Origin: CF-46 sp963760735
GTDB taxonomy: Bacteria > Chloroflexota > Limnocylindria > Limnocylindrales > CSP1-4
Assembly (NCBI GenBank): GCA_963760735.1
Contig: CAVXEB010000004.1
Location: forward strand, 1,240,001-1,304,000
DNA length: 64,000 nucleotides
Direction of reading: 5' to 3'
Shown here one piece after another: positions 35,199 to 44,440 of the stretch; position 1 is the stretch's first letter, and every line of letters starts with the position of its first letter. Below the pieces are notes generated by a model. That model was not told where the DNA came from and did not search any database. It saw only the letters and a program-made list of their open reading frames with translations. Made by a program: the position numbers and the translations under genes.

Positions 35199-35666
35199 TC
35201 AGCGTGCCCTTCCCTCGCTCAGGGTCGCGACGGCCTTCTCGATCCGTCGCTGACGCGTTTCGTCGCTCTTTGCCGCGTTGATCGGGTCGACCCAGAACCG
35301 CTGGTTGCTGAACGACAGCTTGTCGAAGGTCGCCCGCGCCGCCGGGTTGGCGTCGAGGGCCGAGGCCAGGTCGGCCGGCACCTCGATCGTCCGCGGTGCG
35401 GTGTCGAGCACGACGTCGACGTCGATCGTGTCGCCGCCCTTCACCCCGCTGGCCTGGCGGACCGCCTCGCTCACGCCGATCATCGGGCCGCCGTTCACGG
35501 TGGCCACGGAGCTCCGGTACGTGTAGCCGTTGATCGTGACCGACACCTTCGGCGCCTTGCCCGCGTTCAGGGCCGTCATCACCTCGTCCGGGACGCTGAT
35601 GCCGGTGGCCGTCTTCGAGCTCTGGAGCAACGTCGTCGTGAACCGCACGGTGACAGCGTGCCACAC
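35199..35666 (-). CDS. YdeI/OmpD-associated family protein with DUF1905 domain
   Basis: 155 residues. The first about 95 residues match DUF1905 (VRFTTTLLQSSKTATGISVPDEVMTAL, VSVTINGYTYRSSVA, GGPMIGVSEAVRQASGVKGGDTIDVDV). The rest is the YdeI-like region (LASALDANPAARATFDKLSFSNQRFWVDPINAAKSDETRQRRIEKAV). The family is widespread and of unknown biochemical function. Start GTG at 35664-35666, with a second in-frame GTG at 35648. Divergent from the ECF sigma gene. Confidence 0.85.
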   Translation of the reverse strand: MWHAVTVRFTTTLLQSSKTATGISVPDEVMTALNAGKAPKVSVTINGYTYRSSVATVNGGPMIGVSEAVRQASGVKGGDTIDVDVVLDTAPRTIEVPADLASALDANPAARATFDKLSFSNQRFWVDPINAAKSDETRQRRIEKAVATLSEGRAR

Positions 35667-35752
35667 CCGACTAGCCCGAACGACGCGGCCCGGGCGTCTA
35701 CCCTTCGACAGACCGCCCGACGGACGGCGCGGCCGGATCAGACGAGGGGTCG

Positions 35753-36289
35753 ATGACCGTCGAGGCGCTTCGGAGCGGCCGCCCGCAGACGCTCGCCGAT
35801 CTCCTGGATCGGTACGGGCGCGAGATCCAGGCCGTCGCCTGGCTGATCCTCCGGGATCGGCCGCTCGCGGAGGACGTCACGATCGAGACGCTGCTGACGG
35901 CGTTCGAGAAGGGCGGCTCGATCCGCGACGATGCGGCCCTCCGGGCGTGGCTGCTGCGGGTCGCGACGAACCGGGCCCTCAGCATCCGCCGCTCGTCGGC
36001 GCGGATCGTGGACCTGACGGTCGTCCCGGACCGGGCGGCGCCGGGCGATCACGCGGCGACGACGACCGACAGCGTCGCGCTGCTCGCCGGTGTGGCCGAC
36101 CTCCCGGTCCAGATGCGCGCTGCAGTGGTCCTCCGCTACTACGCCGACCTGCCCGTCGAGGAGGTCGCCCGCGTGCTGGGCAAGAGCCCGAACACGATCA
36201 AGGCCCAGCTCCAGACCGCGCTCGACCGGCTGCGCCGGTCGCTCACCGATCCGGCCGCGCCCGCGGCCACGGAGGCCCGCCATGCATGA
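35753..36289 (+). CDS. ECF-type RNA polymerase sigma factor
   Basis: 178 residues. Region 2 spans about 15-85 (LLDRYGREIQAVAWLILRDRPLAEDVTIETLLTAF, RAWLLRVATNRALSIRR). Region 4 spans about 115-165 (LPVQMRAAVVLRYYADLPVEEVARVLGKSPNTIKAQLQTALDRLRRSL), with a clear helix-turn-helix. It overlaps the following membrane gene by 8 nt, the usual sigma/anti-sigma layout. Regulated genes are not evident. Confidence 0.92.
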   Translation: MTVEALRSGRPQTLADLLDRYGREIQAVAWLILRDRPLAEDVTIETLLTAFEKGGSIRDDAALRAWLLRVATNRALSIRRSSARIVDLTVVPDRAAPGDHAATTTDSVALLAGVADLPVQMRAAVVLRYYADLPVEEVARVLGKSPNTIKAQLQTALDRLRRSLTDPAAPAATEARHA

Positions 36290-37709
36290 CGAGACCCTCG
36301 AACGACGGGTGCGGGCCGCGCTCCACGATGACGCCAGCCAGCAGCCGTTCACGATCACGGCGGACGAGCTGGAGCGACGGCTCGTGCTCCGCCGGCGACG
36401 CGGCGTGTCCCGCGCGGCGACGTTGCTCGTCGCCGCCGGGATCGGGATCGGGATCCTCGGCGCGGCCGGGGTGGCCGGCTGGTTCGATCGCGCGATCCTT
36501 CCCCCAGCCCCTCCGCCATCGAGCGCGCCCGCAATCGTGGGCGAGGCGTCGCCATCCCCGGTCGCGACACCGCCCGCGGCCAGCCCGGTGCCGCCCGGCC
36601 TGCCGACGCTCGACGCGCTGATCGCGGCAGGCGACCCGTCGACGGTCGTGCTGGCCCAATCCCACGGACCGGACGGCGGGCCCGTGGTACTGCCGTCGTC
36701 GATCCACGTCGATCCGCCGCACGTCCAGCTGGCGCTGCCACCGGGCCCCGGGGACTACGAGGCGACGTTCGCCTGCATCAGCAGCGGTCGGATGGGTTAC
36801 TTCGTCAAGGATCCGGCGCAGTTCGGCGTGCTCGTGGTGCCCGATACCGCGTGCGACGGGTCGATCACGACGAAGACGTTCCGGGACCAGGGCACGCTTC
36901 TCGATCTCGTGGCCGAGGCGCCCCAGGCCAGCTGGCGCGTCGTCGTCCGCCGCCTCTCGGCGCCTCCGGGGCCGATCGACGGGGTGACCGAGCCGCCCGT
37001 CGACCCCGGTCAGGAGGAGTTCGCGCGGACCAGGGACCAGGACGTCGCCGGGAACAGGTCGACGGGATCGGTGACGCCCGGCGCTTCGGTCGTGCCGGTC
37101 CGGATGGTCAGCCTTCCGGCCCGCCGCGGGTACAACCTCAGCCTGTCGTGCCTGGGGGCGCCCTTGATGCGGATCGTCTTCGGGGACGACTCGACCGATC
37201 CGCCGGTTGCCGACACGGACACGCAGGTGTCCTGCGACGGCGTCGTCCATCGACACGAGCTGACGATCGCCCACCCGAACGGCACGAGCGTCTACCTGAC
37301 GCCGATGGCCGGAATGACGTGGCAGCTCGTCGTGTCGTCGGACGCCCCACCGATCCAGCTGATCGACCGCGAACCGGGCTGGCAGCTCTCCACCGGCCTG
37401 GGACCGAGCTTCCGGTTCGACGACGCCCCGCAGAGCCTGTCCCTGTTCGCCCACGAGCAGCCCGGTCCGGTCCGGGTGGCGGTCACCTGCGCGGGCAGCG
37501 GGATCGCGATCGCGCATGTATCCGTCCAGAACGCTGCGGCGCCGACCACCCCGAGGTCGTCATTCGATGTCGACTGTCCAGCCGGCGGTGGGCATGCCGC
37601 GCGAACGTTCGACCTGCCCGACGCCAACGTGGACCTGACGTATTCGGTGCCTCCCGGGACGTGGATCGCGGTGTCGGCCCTGGTCCCTGACCCGGCAACG
37701 GCGCCGTGA
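36282..37709 (+). CDS. Probable membrane-anchored anti-sigma/sensor protein
   Basis: 475 residues from ATG at 36282. A cytoplasmic N-terminus of about 45 residues (MHDETLERRVRAALHDDASQQ) is followed by one membrane helix (about 47-66, AATLLVAAGIGIGILGAAGV) and a Pro-rich linker. The large extracytoplasmic domain of about 380 residues appears to be three related beta-rich modules with paired Cys (TFACIS...DTACDG; LSCLGAP...VSCDG; VTCAGSG...DVDCPAG). No zinc-binding HxxxCxxC motif is seen. Overlap with the sigma gene indicates coupled synthesis; the anti-sigma role is inferred from this layout. Confidence 0.75.
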   Translation: MHDETLERRVRAALHDDASQQPFTITADELERRLVLRRRRGVSRAATLLVAAGIGIGILGAAGVAGWFDRAILPPAPPPSSAPAIVGEASPSPVATPPAASPVPPGLPTLDALIAAGDPSTVVLAQSHGPDGGPVVLPSSIHVDPPHVQLALPPGPGDYEATFACISSGRMGYFVKDPAQFGVLVVPDTACDGSITTKTFRDQGTLLDLVAEAPQASWRVVVRRLSAPPGPIDGVTEPPVDPGQEEFARTRDQDVAGNRSTGSVTPGASVVPVRMVSLPARRGYNLSLSCLGAPLMRIVFGDDSTDPPVADTDTQVSCDGVVHRHELTIAHPNGTSVYLTPMAGMTWQLVVSSDAPPIQLIDREPGWQLSTGLGPSFRFDDAPQSLSLFAHEQPGPVRVAVTCAGSGIAIAHVSVQNAAAPTTPRSSFDVDCPAGGGHAARTFDLPDANVDLTYSVPPGTWIAVSALVPDPATAP

Positions 37710-37722
37710 GGCCGCCGGCCCG

Positions 37723-39541
37723 CTACGCCTCCGCGATCACTCCGATCGAGACGCGGAACCCGGCTCGGCGCTGGAGCGGCGGCATCAGCGTTCCCTGGCC
37801 GATCGGTGCATCGCCGGGGAACCAGCGGACCCACTCCTCGTTGAACGTGTCGAACTCGGTGGGGTCGCGCAGTGACCAGTTGGCCCAGACGATCTTGTCG
37901 AGCGAGCTGCCGACCCCTTCGAGCCGCGCCTGGAGGTTGAGCAGGCACTGACGCGTCTGCTCCTTGACGGCGTTGCTCGCGAGGTGCCCGGTCTCCGGAT
38001 CGACGGGTCCGACCGACGAGACGTAGACCATCCCGCCGGCGCTGACCGCCCGGCCCTGGCCGAGCTTGATGACCGCGTCCAGGGAGGCCTGGTTGGCTTC
38101 GCCCGCACCCCAACGGCCCTTCATCGGGACCGTCGGCTTCGACGGGTCCTCCGGCGGGATCCCGAACTCGCCATCCGGAAGGATCACGCCGTTCTTCTGG
38201 AACTGGGGCATGAAGGTCGGGCGGATCCCCGTCGGCTGGAGCCTGCCCTCGATCTTGCCCTCGTCGTTGATCCCGGTCTGTTCGAACGCGAAGATGTCCT
38301 GGGTCAGGATCTCGTCGTCCTCGATCCCGAAGACCTCGGTGATGTTGACGATCTTCCGGGTGCCGTCCTTGAGCCGCGACGTGTGGACGATCAGGTCCAC
38401 CGCCGACGCGATCTGCTCGCGGATCGCCCGCAGCGGGAGCTGGTAGCCGGTCATCAGGACCATCGTCTCGAGCCGCCGGAGCATGTCCTTCGGGGTGTTC
38501 GCGTGGCCGGTCGAGAGCGATCCATCGTGGCCGGTCGTCATCGCCTGGAGCATGTCTAGGGCCTCGCCGGACCGGCACTCGCCGACGATCACCCGGTCGG
38601 GGCGCATGTGCATCGCGTTCCGGAGGAGCTGGCGGATCGTGATCTCGCCCTCGCCCTCGAGGTTCGGCGGGCGCGACTCGAGCGTGATCACGTGGTCCTG
38701 GCGGAGCTGCAGCTCGGCCGCGTCCTCGATCGTCACGATCCGCTCGTCGTTCGGGATGAACGACGACAGGACGTTCAGGGTGGTCGTCTTGCCCGAGCCG
38801 GTCCCGCCGGAGACGAAGAGGTTCAGCCGCGCCTCGATGCAGGCCTTGAGGAAGTCGAACATGTCGGGCGTCGCGGTGCCGAAGCCGATCAGGTCGTCGA
38901 CCGTGTACGGCCGGGTCGAGAACTTCCGGACGGTGATCACGGGACCGACGAGCGACAGCGGCTCGACGATCGCGTTCACGCGCGACCCGTCGGGCAGGCG
39001 GGCGTCGACGCGCGGGCTCGTCTCGTCGATCCGGCGGCCCATCGGGGTGATGATCCGGTCGATGATCCGCAGGACGTGCTCGTCGTTCAGGAAGACGGTG
39101 TCGACCTTCTGGATCTTGCCGCCGCGCTCGATGTAGATGTGGGTCGGCCCGTTGACCATGACCTCGGTGATCGACTCGTCGTGGAGGAGCGGCTCCAGCG
39201 GCCCGAACCCGGTGACGTCGTCGGACAGCTCGTCGATCAGCCGCTCGCGCTCGTTGTGCGGTGACCGCGAAGCCGTTCTGGGCGATCGTCCGGTCGACGA
39301 TCGCCTCGATCTTCGCGTGGACGTCCGTCGCATGGTTGTCGAGGAGCGTGTCGAACGCGTTCACCACCTCGCCCTGGAGGCGGAGGCGGATGTCGCGGAG
39401 CATCTCCTCGCGGGCGGGGCTGCCGCGACTGGGCGTCGGAGGCGGCACGACCGGCATGACGGGGACGAGGGGCGGCGGCGTCCCGCTGTTGGCCAGCTCG
39501 GCGGCCTGCTGCGCCCGTTCCACCCTGCGGAGGAGCGACAT
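37723..39541 (-). CDS. cpaF: CpaF/TadA-type secretion ATPase fused to a RidA-like domain (frameshift near 39259)
   Basis: N-terminal residues 1-94 (MSLLRRVERAQQAAEL, LQGEVVNAFDTLLDNHATDVHAKIEAIV) are in one frame to about 39260. The remainder continues in another frame from HNERERLIDELSDDVTGFGPLEPLL. One surplus base at about 39256-39262 explains it, and removing it gives 605 residues. The ATPase core has MVNGPTHIYIERGG, SGGTGSGKTTTLN (Walker A), ESRPPNLEGEGEITIRQLLRNAMHMRPDRVIVGECR (Walker B and Arg) and STGHANTPKDMLRRLE. After the normal CpaF end, about 130 extra residues form a RidA/YjgF domain (GGMVYVSSVGPVDPETGHL, QTRQCLLNLQARLEGVGSSLDKIVWANWSLRD). The catalytic Arg and Glu of RidA deaminases are replaced (GQGTL for PARST; SIGVIAEA for IEIEAIA). 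No other Tad/Flp pilus genes are nearby. Confidence 0.85.
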
Positions 39542-39762
39542 TGGCTGGGTCTCCCTCGAGCAGCGTCCATGGGATCGGAACACCAGGGTGAGGAACGGTG
39601 ACGGCCTCACCCGGGTGAGTACTGGCCGGAGGATAACCCGAAGGTCCGGGGTGCTCGTTGCGCGGCGGCACCCCGAATGTGTCGAACGGCCGACGCGCCG
39701 TCGCGGGCATCCCGATCGTCGATCCGGAGAGGCGGCTGCGTTATACTCCGCGCTCCGGCTGT

Positions 39763-39838
<76 letters not shown>

Positions 39839-39864
39839 ATTCCACGCTGACGCCGACCATCGAT

Positions 39865-39892
39865 GACCCCCTTGCCGGTCCGGCGGGGGGTC
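39865..39892 (+). terminator. Terminator-like hairpin between tRNA-Ala and leuS
   Basis: GACCCCC pairs with GGGGGTC, with an inner GCCG/CGGC. There is no T-run, so it may be a processing or Rho-dependent site rather than a classic terminator. Confidence 0.45.
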
Positions 39893-39934
39893 TCGTGCAT
39901 GAGGAGTCCGTTGCCCACGGAGCCTGAGCCACCG

Positions 39935-42512
39935 ATGACCGTCCAGGACCCGACGTCCCGGACCCCGACCGGGCGACCCGGCCGCGTCGAGCGGTACGAC
40001 CCGGCCTCGATCGAGCCGCGCTGGCAGCGGCGCTGGGAGGAGCTCGGGCTGTACCGGACGGACCTGTCGGACACGTCGCGGCCGAAGTTCTACCTGTTGA
40101 CGATGTACCCGTACCCGTCGGGCGACCTCCACATCGGCCACTGGTACATCAAGACCCCGACCGACGCGATCGCCCGCTTCCACCGGATGCACGGCGAGAA
40201 CGTGTTCCTGCCGATCGGCTTCGATGCGTTCGGATTGCCCGCGGAGAACGCGGCGATCAAGAACGACATCAACCCGCGCGACTGGACGATGGGCAACATC
40301 GAGAACATGCGCCGCCAGCTCCGGTCGATGGGGGCGACGTTCGACTGGGAGGCCGAGGTCGTCACGGCCGACCCGCAGTACTACCGCTGGAACCAGTGGC
40401 TCTTCCTCCAGTTCCTGAAGGCCGGGCTCGCCTACCGCCAGACCTCGACCGTCGACTGGTGCCCGAATGACGGGACGCTCGCCCGCGAGCAGGTGGAGGG
40501 CGCCGACCGCCACTGCTGGCGGTGCGGCGCGAAGGTCGAGAAACGCGACCTCCCGCAGTGGTACCTGCGGGTCACGAACTACGCCGACGAGCTCCTGGAC
40601 TTCAGCGGCCTCGACTGGCCCGAGCCGATCAAGACCCAGCAGACGAACTGGATCGGCCGGAGCGAGGGCGGCGAGATCGTCTTCGAGACGGCGTCGTCGG
40701 CCCACCATCCGGGCGGCGCCGAGCTGCGGGTCTTCACGACGCGCCCGGACACGCTGTTCGGGGCGACGTTCATGGTCCTCGCGCCGGAGCATCCGCTCGT
40801 CACCGAGCTGACGTCGCCGGACCGATCCGCCGAGGTCGCAGCGTACGTCGCCCAGGCCGCAGAGCGAACCGAGATCGACCGCTTGTCGACCGATCGCGAG
40901 AAGACCGGCGTCCCGATCGGCGCGGACGCGATCAACCCGGTCAACGGCGAGCGGATCCCGATCTTCGTCGCCGACTACGTCCTCGGCGGCTACGGAACCG
41001 GCGCGATCATGGCGGTCCCCGCCCACGACGAGCGCGACTACGCCTTCGCGGTCAGAGTACGGTCTGCCGATCCGTCGCGTCGTTGCCGCCCCGGGCGACG
41101 AGGACCGCGACATGAGCGAGGGCGCCTACGTCGCCCACGCCGCCGGCGAGCGGCTCGTCCACAGCGGCCCCTACAGCGGGCTGCCCGCCGACGAGGGCGG
41201 TGCCGCGATCGTGTCGGCGCTCGAGGCCGAGGGCAAGGGCCGGCCGGCGATCACCTACCGGCTGCGCGACTGGCTGATCAGCCGCCAGCGCTACTGGGGA
41301 ACGCCGATCCCGGTCATCTACTGCCCCAACGACGGGATCGTGCCCGTGCCCGAGGAGGACCTGCCGGTCCGCCTGCCGGACACGGTCGACTACCACGGCA
41401 GCGGCGAGAACCCCCTCACCCGCGACGAGTCGTTCCTGAACGTCGTCTGCCCGCAGTGCGGCGGCCCGGCCCGCCGCGAGACCGACACGATGGACACGTT
41501 CATCGACTCTGCCTGGTACTGGTATCGCTATCTCTCGCCCGAGAAGGCCGGCGGTCCGATCGACGCTGCGCTCGTCCGGCGCTGGACCCCGGTCGACCAG
41601 TACACGGGCGGCTCCGAGCACGCCGTGATGCACCTGCTCTACGCCCGCGAGTTCACGAAGATGATGCGCGACGTCGGGTTGATCGACCAGGACGAGCCGT
41701 TCAAGCGACTGTTCAACCAGGGCCAGATCCTGGGCCTGGACGGCGAGCGGATGTCGAAGTCCCGGGGCAACGTCGTCGACCCCGACGACCTGGTCGCGAA
41801 GTTCGGCGCCGATACCGTCCGGCTGTTCCTGATGTTCATGGGCCCGTGGGACCAGGGCGGGCCGTGGAGCCCGACCGGGATCGGCGGGGTCCACCGGTTC
41901 CTGAACCGGCTCTGGACGATCGCCCTCGACCCGACCGGGCTCGAGCCGAGCGACCCGGACGCCGGCAAGCTGCCGGACGGGGTCGATGAGGCCGGTGCTC
42001 GGACGGCGATCCGCCAGGCTGCCCACCGCACGCTTCGCGACGTGACGGCCGACTACGAGGCGTTCCACTTCAACACGATGATCGCGAAGCTGATGGAGCT
42101 GACGAACCTCCTGATGCGCTACCGCGGCACGGCGGTCGCCGGCTCGGAGGAGTGGGACGAGGCCGTCAGGCTGGCGCTGCTGATGCTCGCGCCGGCGGCC
42201 CCGCACATCACCGAGGAGCTGTGGTCGCGACGGCTCGCGGCGGCGCACGTCCCGTGGTCGTCGATCCACCAGGAGACCTGGCCCGACGTCGACCCGAGCG
42301 CGATCGTCGAGGCGACCCGCGAGGTCCCGGTCCAGGTCAACGGCAAGCTCCGCGACCGGATCACCGTTCCGGCCGACATGCCCGCCGACGAGCTCGAGCG
42401 GCTCGTCCTCGCCAGCGAGCGGATCCGGACGGTTCTCGCCGGTCGCGAGCCCCTCCGGGTCATCCACGCCGGCGGCGGCAAGCTCGTCAATATCGTCGTC
42501 CGCGAGGGCTGA
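39935..42512 (+). CDS. leuS: Leucyl-tRNA synthetase (frameshift near 41054)
   Basis: Charges tRNA-Leu. The reading begins MTVQDPTSRTPTGRPGRVERYDPASIEPRWQRRWEE with the HIGH motif GDLHIGHWYIKTP. It continues through the editing domain up to AVPAHDERDYAFAV, where one extra base (an A at about 41054) shifts the frame. Conserved sequence resumes in the second frame with YGLPIRRVVAAPGDE, SEGAYVAHAAGERLV and YRLRDWLISRQRYWGTPIP, and includes KMSKS (ERMSKSRGN). Removing one base restores 858 residues, normal for LeuRS. Because the enzyme is essential, a sequencing or assembly error is more likely than a real mutation. Start ATG at 39935 chosen from homology; upstream ATG at 39899 is possible. Confidence 0.93.
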
Positions 42513-42518
42513 GCGACC

Positions 42519-42941
42519 GTGCCCCACGTCCCGGCGCGCCGCGCTGCGCTCGACGGTGGGGCGGACGCCGAGGCCCTGGAGGCCGACGTCGACCGGCTGC
42601 TCTCGGAGCACACCCCGGAGATCCAGGCGATCGAGCGGGCGCTGCGGGCGACGATCGAGGCCACCGAGCCGGGACTCGTCGTCCAGGTCGACTTCGGCAA
42701 CAAGCTGATCGCGTTCGGGCGATCGATGAAGATGAGCGGTCTCCTCTTCGCGATCATCGCCCATGGGTCGTGGGTCAACCTCCAGCTCGCCGACGGCGCG
42801 ACGCTCGCCGATCGCGACGGGTTGATCGAGGGGACCGGAAAGCGGATCCGCCACGTGAAGATCCGGACCGTCGAGGCGGCGTCCTCGGCTTCGGTTGTGG
42901 CGATCATGCGAGCGCAGCTCGCCGCTCGGCCGGGCGGCTGA
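42519..42941 (+). CDS. DUF1801 domain protein
   Basis: 140 residues from GTG at 42519, 6 nt after the leuS stop. It matches the DUF1801 pattern: HTPEIQAIERALRATIEATEPGLVVQVDFGNKLIAFG, IIAHGSWVNLQLADGATL, and the highly typical LIEGTGKRIRHVKIRTVE. The fold is known from YdhG-like proteins, but biochemical function is unknown. It is probably co-transcribed with leuS and followed 4 nt later by the repeat protein at 42946. Confidence 0.85.
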   Translation: MPHVPARRAALDGGADAEALEADVDRLLSEHTPEIQAIERALRATIEATEPGLVVQVDFGNKLIAFGRSMKMSGLLFAIIAHGSWVNLQLADGATLADRDGLIEGTGKRIRHVKIRTVEAASSASVVAIMRAQLAARPGG

Positions 42942-42945
42942 CGGC

Positions 42946-43350
42946 GTGGCCGAGGGAGTCGCCGCCGTCTCTTGGGGTCTGGGCCGGATCGACCGGTTCT
43001 GGATCGGCGCGGACGGCGACCTGCTCCACGCCGCGTTCGACGGCGCCGCCTGGCAGCCGGTCGAATCGCTGGGCGGCACGCTCGTGTCGACTCCCGGCGT
43101 GACCGCCTGGGCCGTCGACCGGATGGAGGTCTTCGCGGTCTTCCCGGATGGCGAGCTGTGGGATCGCTACTGGGACGGCGAGAGCTGGCACGCGTGGGAG
43201 TCACTCGGCGGCGATCTGGACCCGGCGGCCGGCGCGGCCGCGTCGTCGTGGTCCGCTGACCGGATCGACGTCTGGGCGCGCGGCCGCAACGGACGGACCT
43301 GGCACCGCTTCTGGGACGGCGCTCGCTGGGTCGACTGGGAGCAGCTCTAG
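42946..43350 (+). CDS. Short Trp-rich repeat protein of PLL/DUF346 lectin type
   Basis: 134 residues from GTG at 42946. Three repeats of about 43 residues: WGLGRIDRFWIGADGDLLHAAFDG-AWQPVESLGG; WAVDRMEVFAVFPDGELWDRYWDGESWHAWESLGG; and WSADRIDVWARGRNGRTWHRFWDGARWVDWEQL. The pattern is that of Photorhabdus-lectin/fucolectin-type beta-propellers, which need 6-7 blades, so three blades suggests oligomer assembly or a truncated gene. There is no signal peptide, which is odd for a carbohydrate-binding protein. Part of the leuS-DUF1801 transcription unit by spacing. Confidence 0.75.
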   Translation: MAEGVAAVSWGLGRIDRFWIGADGDLLHAAFDGAAWQPVESLGGTLVSTPGVTAWAVDRMEVFAVFPDGELWDRYWDGESWHAWESLGGDLDPAAGAAASSWSADRIDVWARGRNGRTWHRFWDGARWVDWEQL

Positions 43351-43504
43351 TCGACGACGTCCCCGGAGCCGACTCCGCCGGTCGCCGGCCGGCCATGGGA
43401 TCGCGGCGTGGCTCGGCCGGTCGATGCGACAAGCCTGCGGTTCGGCTTAGGCTTTCGTTCCCGGCCGCCCTTGCCGTGCTTCCCCCCTGCAATCCGGAGA
43501 ACCC

Positions 43505-44440
43505 ATGCGTGACGTCCGCCTCGGCGCGCTCTGCTGGAACCAGTACACCGACTTCCCGAGCCTGCTCGCGGCCGGCATCCGGGCCGAGACGCTCGGCTAC
43601 ACGAGCCTCTGGACGTGGGATCACCTCTACCCGATCGTCGGCAGCAGCGACGGACCGATCCACGAGGGCTGGCTGACCCTCGCGGCCTGGTCCCAGGCGA
43701 CGAGCCGGATCCGGATCGGGCTGATGGTCGGGGCGAACACGTTCCGCCAGCCCGCGCTGACGGCGAAGATGGCGACGACCCTCGACCACATCAGCAACGG
43801 CCGCGCGACGCTCGGGATCGGCGGCGCCTGGTTCGAGGAGGAGCATGTCGCCTACGGGCTGGAGTTCGGGAGCGGCTTCCCCGAGCGGCTGCGCTGGCTC
43901 GGCGAGGCGTTGCCGATCCTCCGCGGCATGCTCCGCAATGACCGGCCGACGGCGACCGGCGACCACTACCACGCGCGGGCGGTCCGCAACGACCCGCCGC
44001 CGATCCAGGCCCGTCTGCCCCTCCTGATCGGGGGAGGCGGCGAGCAGGTGACCCTCAAGCTCGTCGCCCGGTACGCCGACGCCAACAACGTCGGCGGCGG
44101 GATCGAGCGCGTCCGCCAGAAGGAGGAGGTCCTCCTCCGCCACTGCGAGGCCGTCGGACGGGATCCCGCCGAGATCGAGCGGACGAGCGGCCTCGGCGTC
44201 GTCGTGATCCGCGACTCCCGCGAGGAGGCCCGGACGGTGGCCGATGCGATCTTCGAGCGGAACGGCAAGGCCGCGCCGTGGGAGAACCAGCCCGTGGGCA
44301 CGCCTGAGGATGTGGCGGCCTACATCGCGCCCTACCTCGAGATCGGCTACCACCACCTCATCGCGGGCTTCCCGAGCCCGTACGACGAGGAGTCGATGAC
44401 CCGACTGGCGACGGAGGTCCGCCCGGCGCTGGCCGGTTGA
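43505..44440 (+). CDS. LLM-class F420-dependent oxidoreductase
   Basis: 311 residues of the luciferase-like TIM-barrel family that uses F420 (or FMN). MRDVRLGALCWNQYTDFPSLLAAGIRAETLGYTSLWTWDHL opens the barrel. RIRIGLMVGANTFRQPALTAKMATTLDHISNGRATLGIGGAWFEEEHVAYG and LPLLIGGGGEQVTLKLVARYADANN are family signatures. The substrate is not predictable. Its last 83 nt overlap the 3' end of the convergent CGNR gene. Confidence 0.88.
   Translation: MRDVRLGALCWNQYTDFPSLLAAGIRAETLGYTSLWTWDHLYPIVGSSDGPIHEGWLTLAAWSQATSRIRIGLMVGANTFRQPALTAKMATTLDHISNGRATLGIGGAWFEEEHVAYGLEFGSGFPERLRWLGEALPILRGMLRNDRPTATGDHYHARAVRNDPPPIQARLPLLIGGGGEQVTLKLVARYADANNVGGGIERVRQKEEVLLRHCEAVGRDPAEIERTSGLGVVVIRDSREEARTVADAIFERNGKAAPWENQPVGTPEDVAAYIAPYLEIGYHHLIAGFPSPYDEESMTRLATEVRPALAG

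Noticed and set aside
38470..39136. Long plus-strand frames opposite cpaF as genes
   Set aside because: Antisense to a strongly conserved ATPase; no family features.
39250..39270. Programmed frameshift in cpaF
   Set aside because: No slippery sequence or stimulatory structure is visible and several similar breaks occur in the same region.
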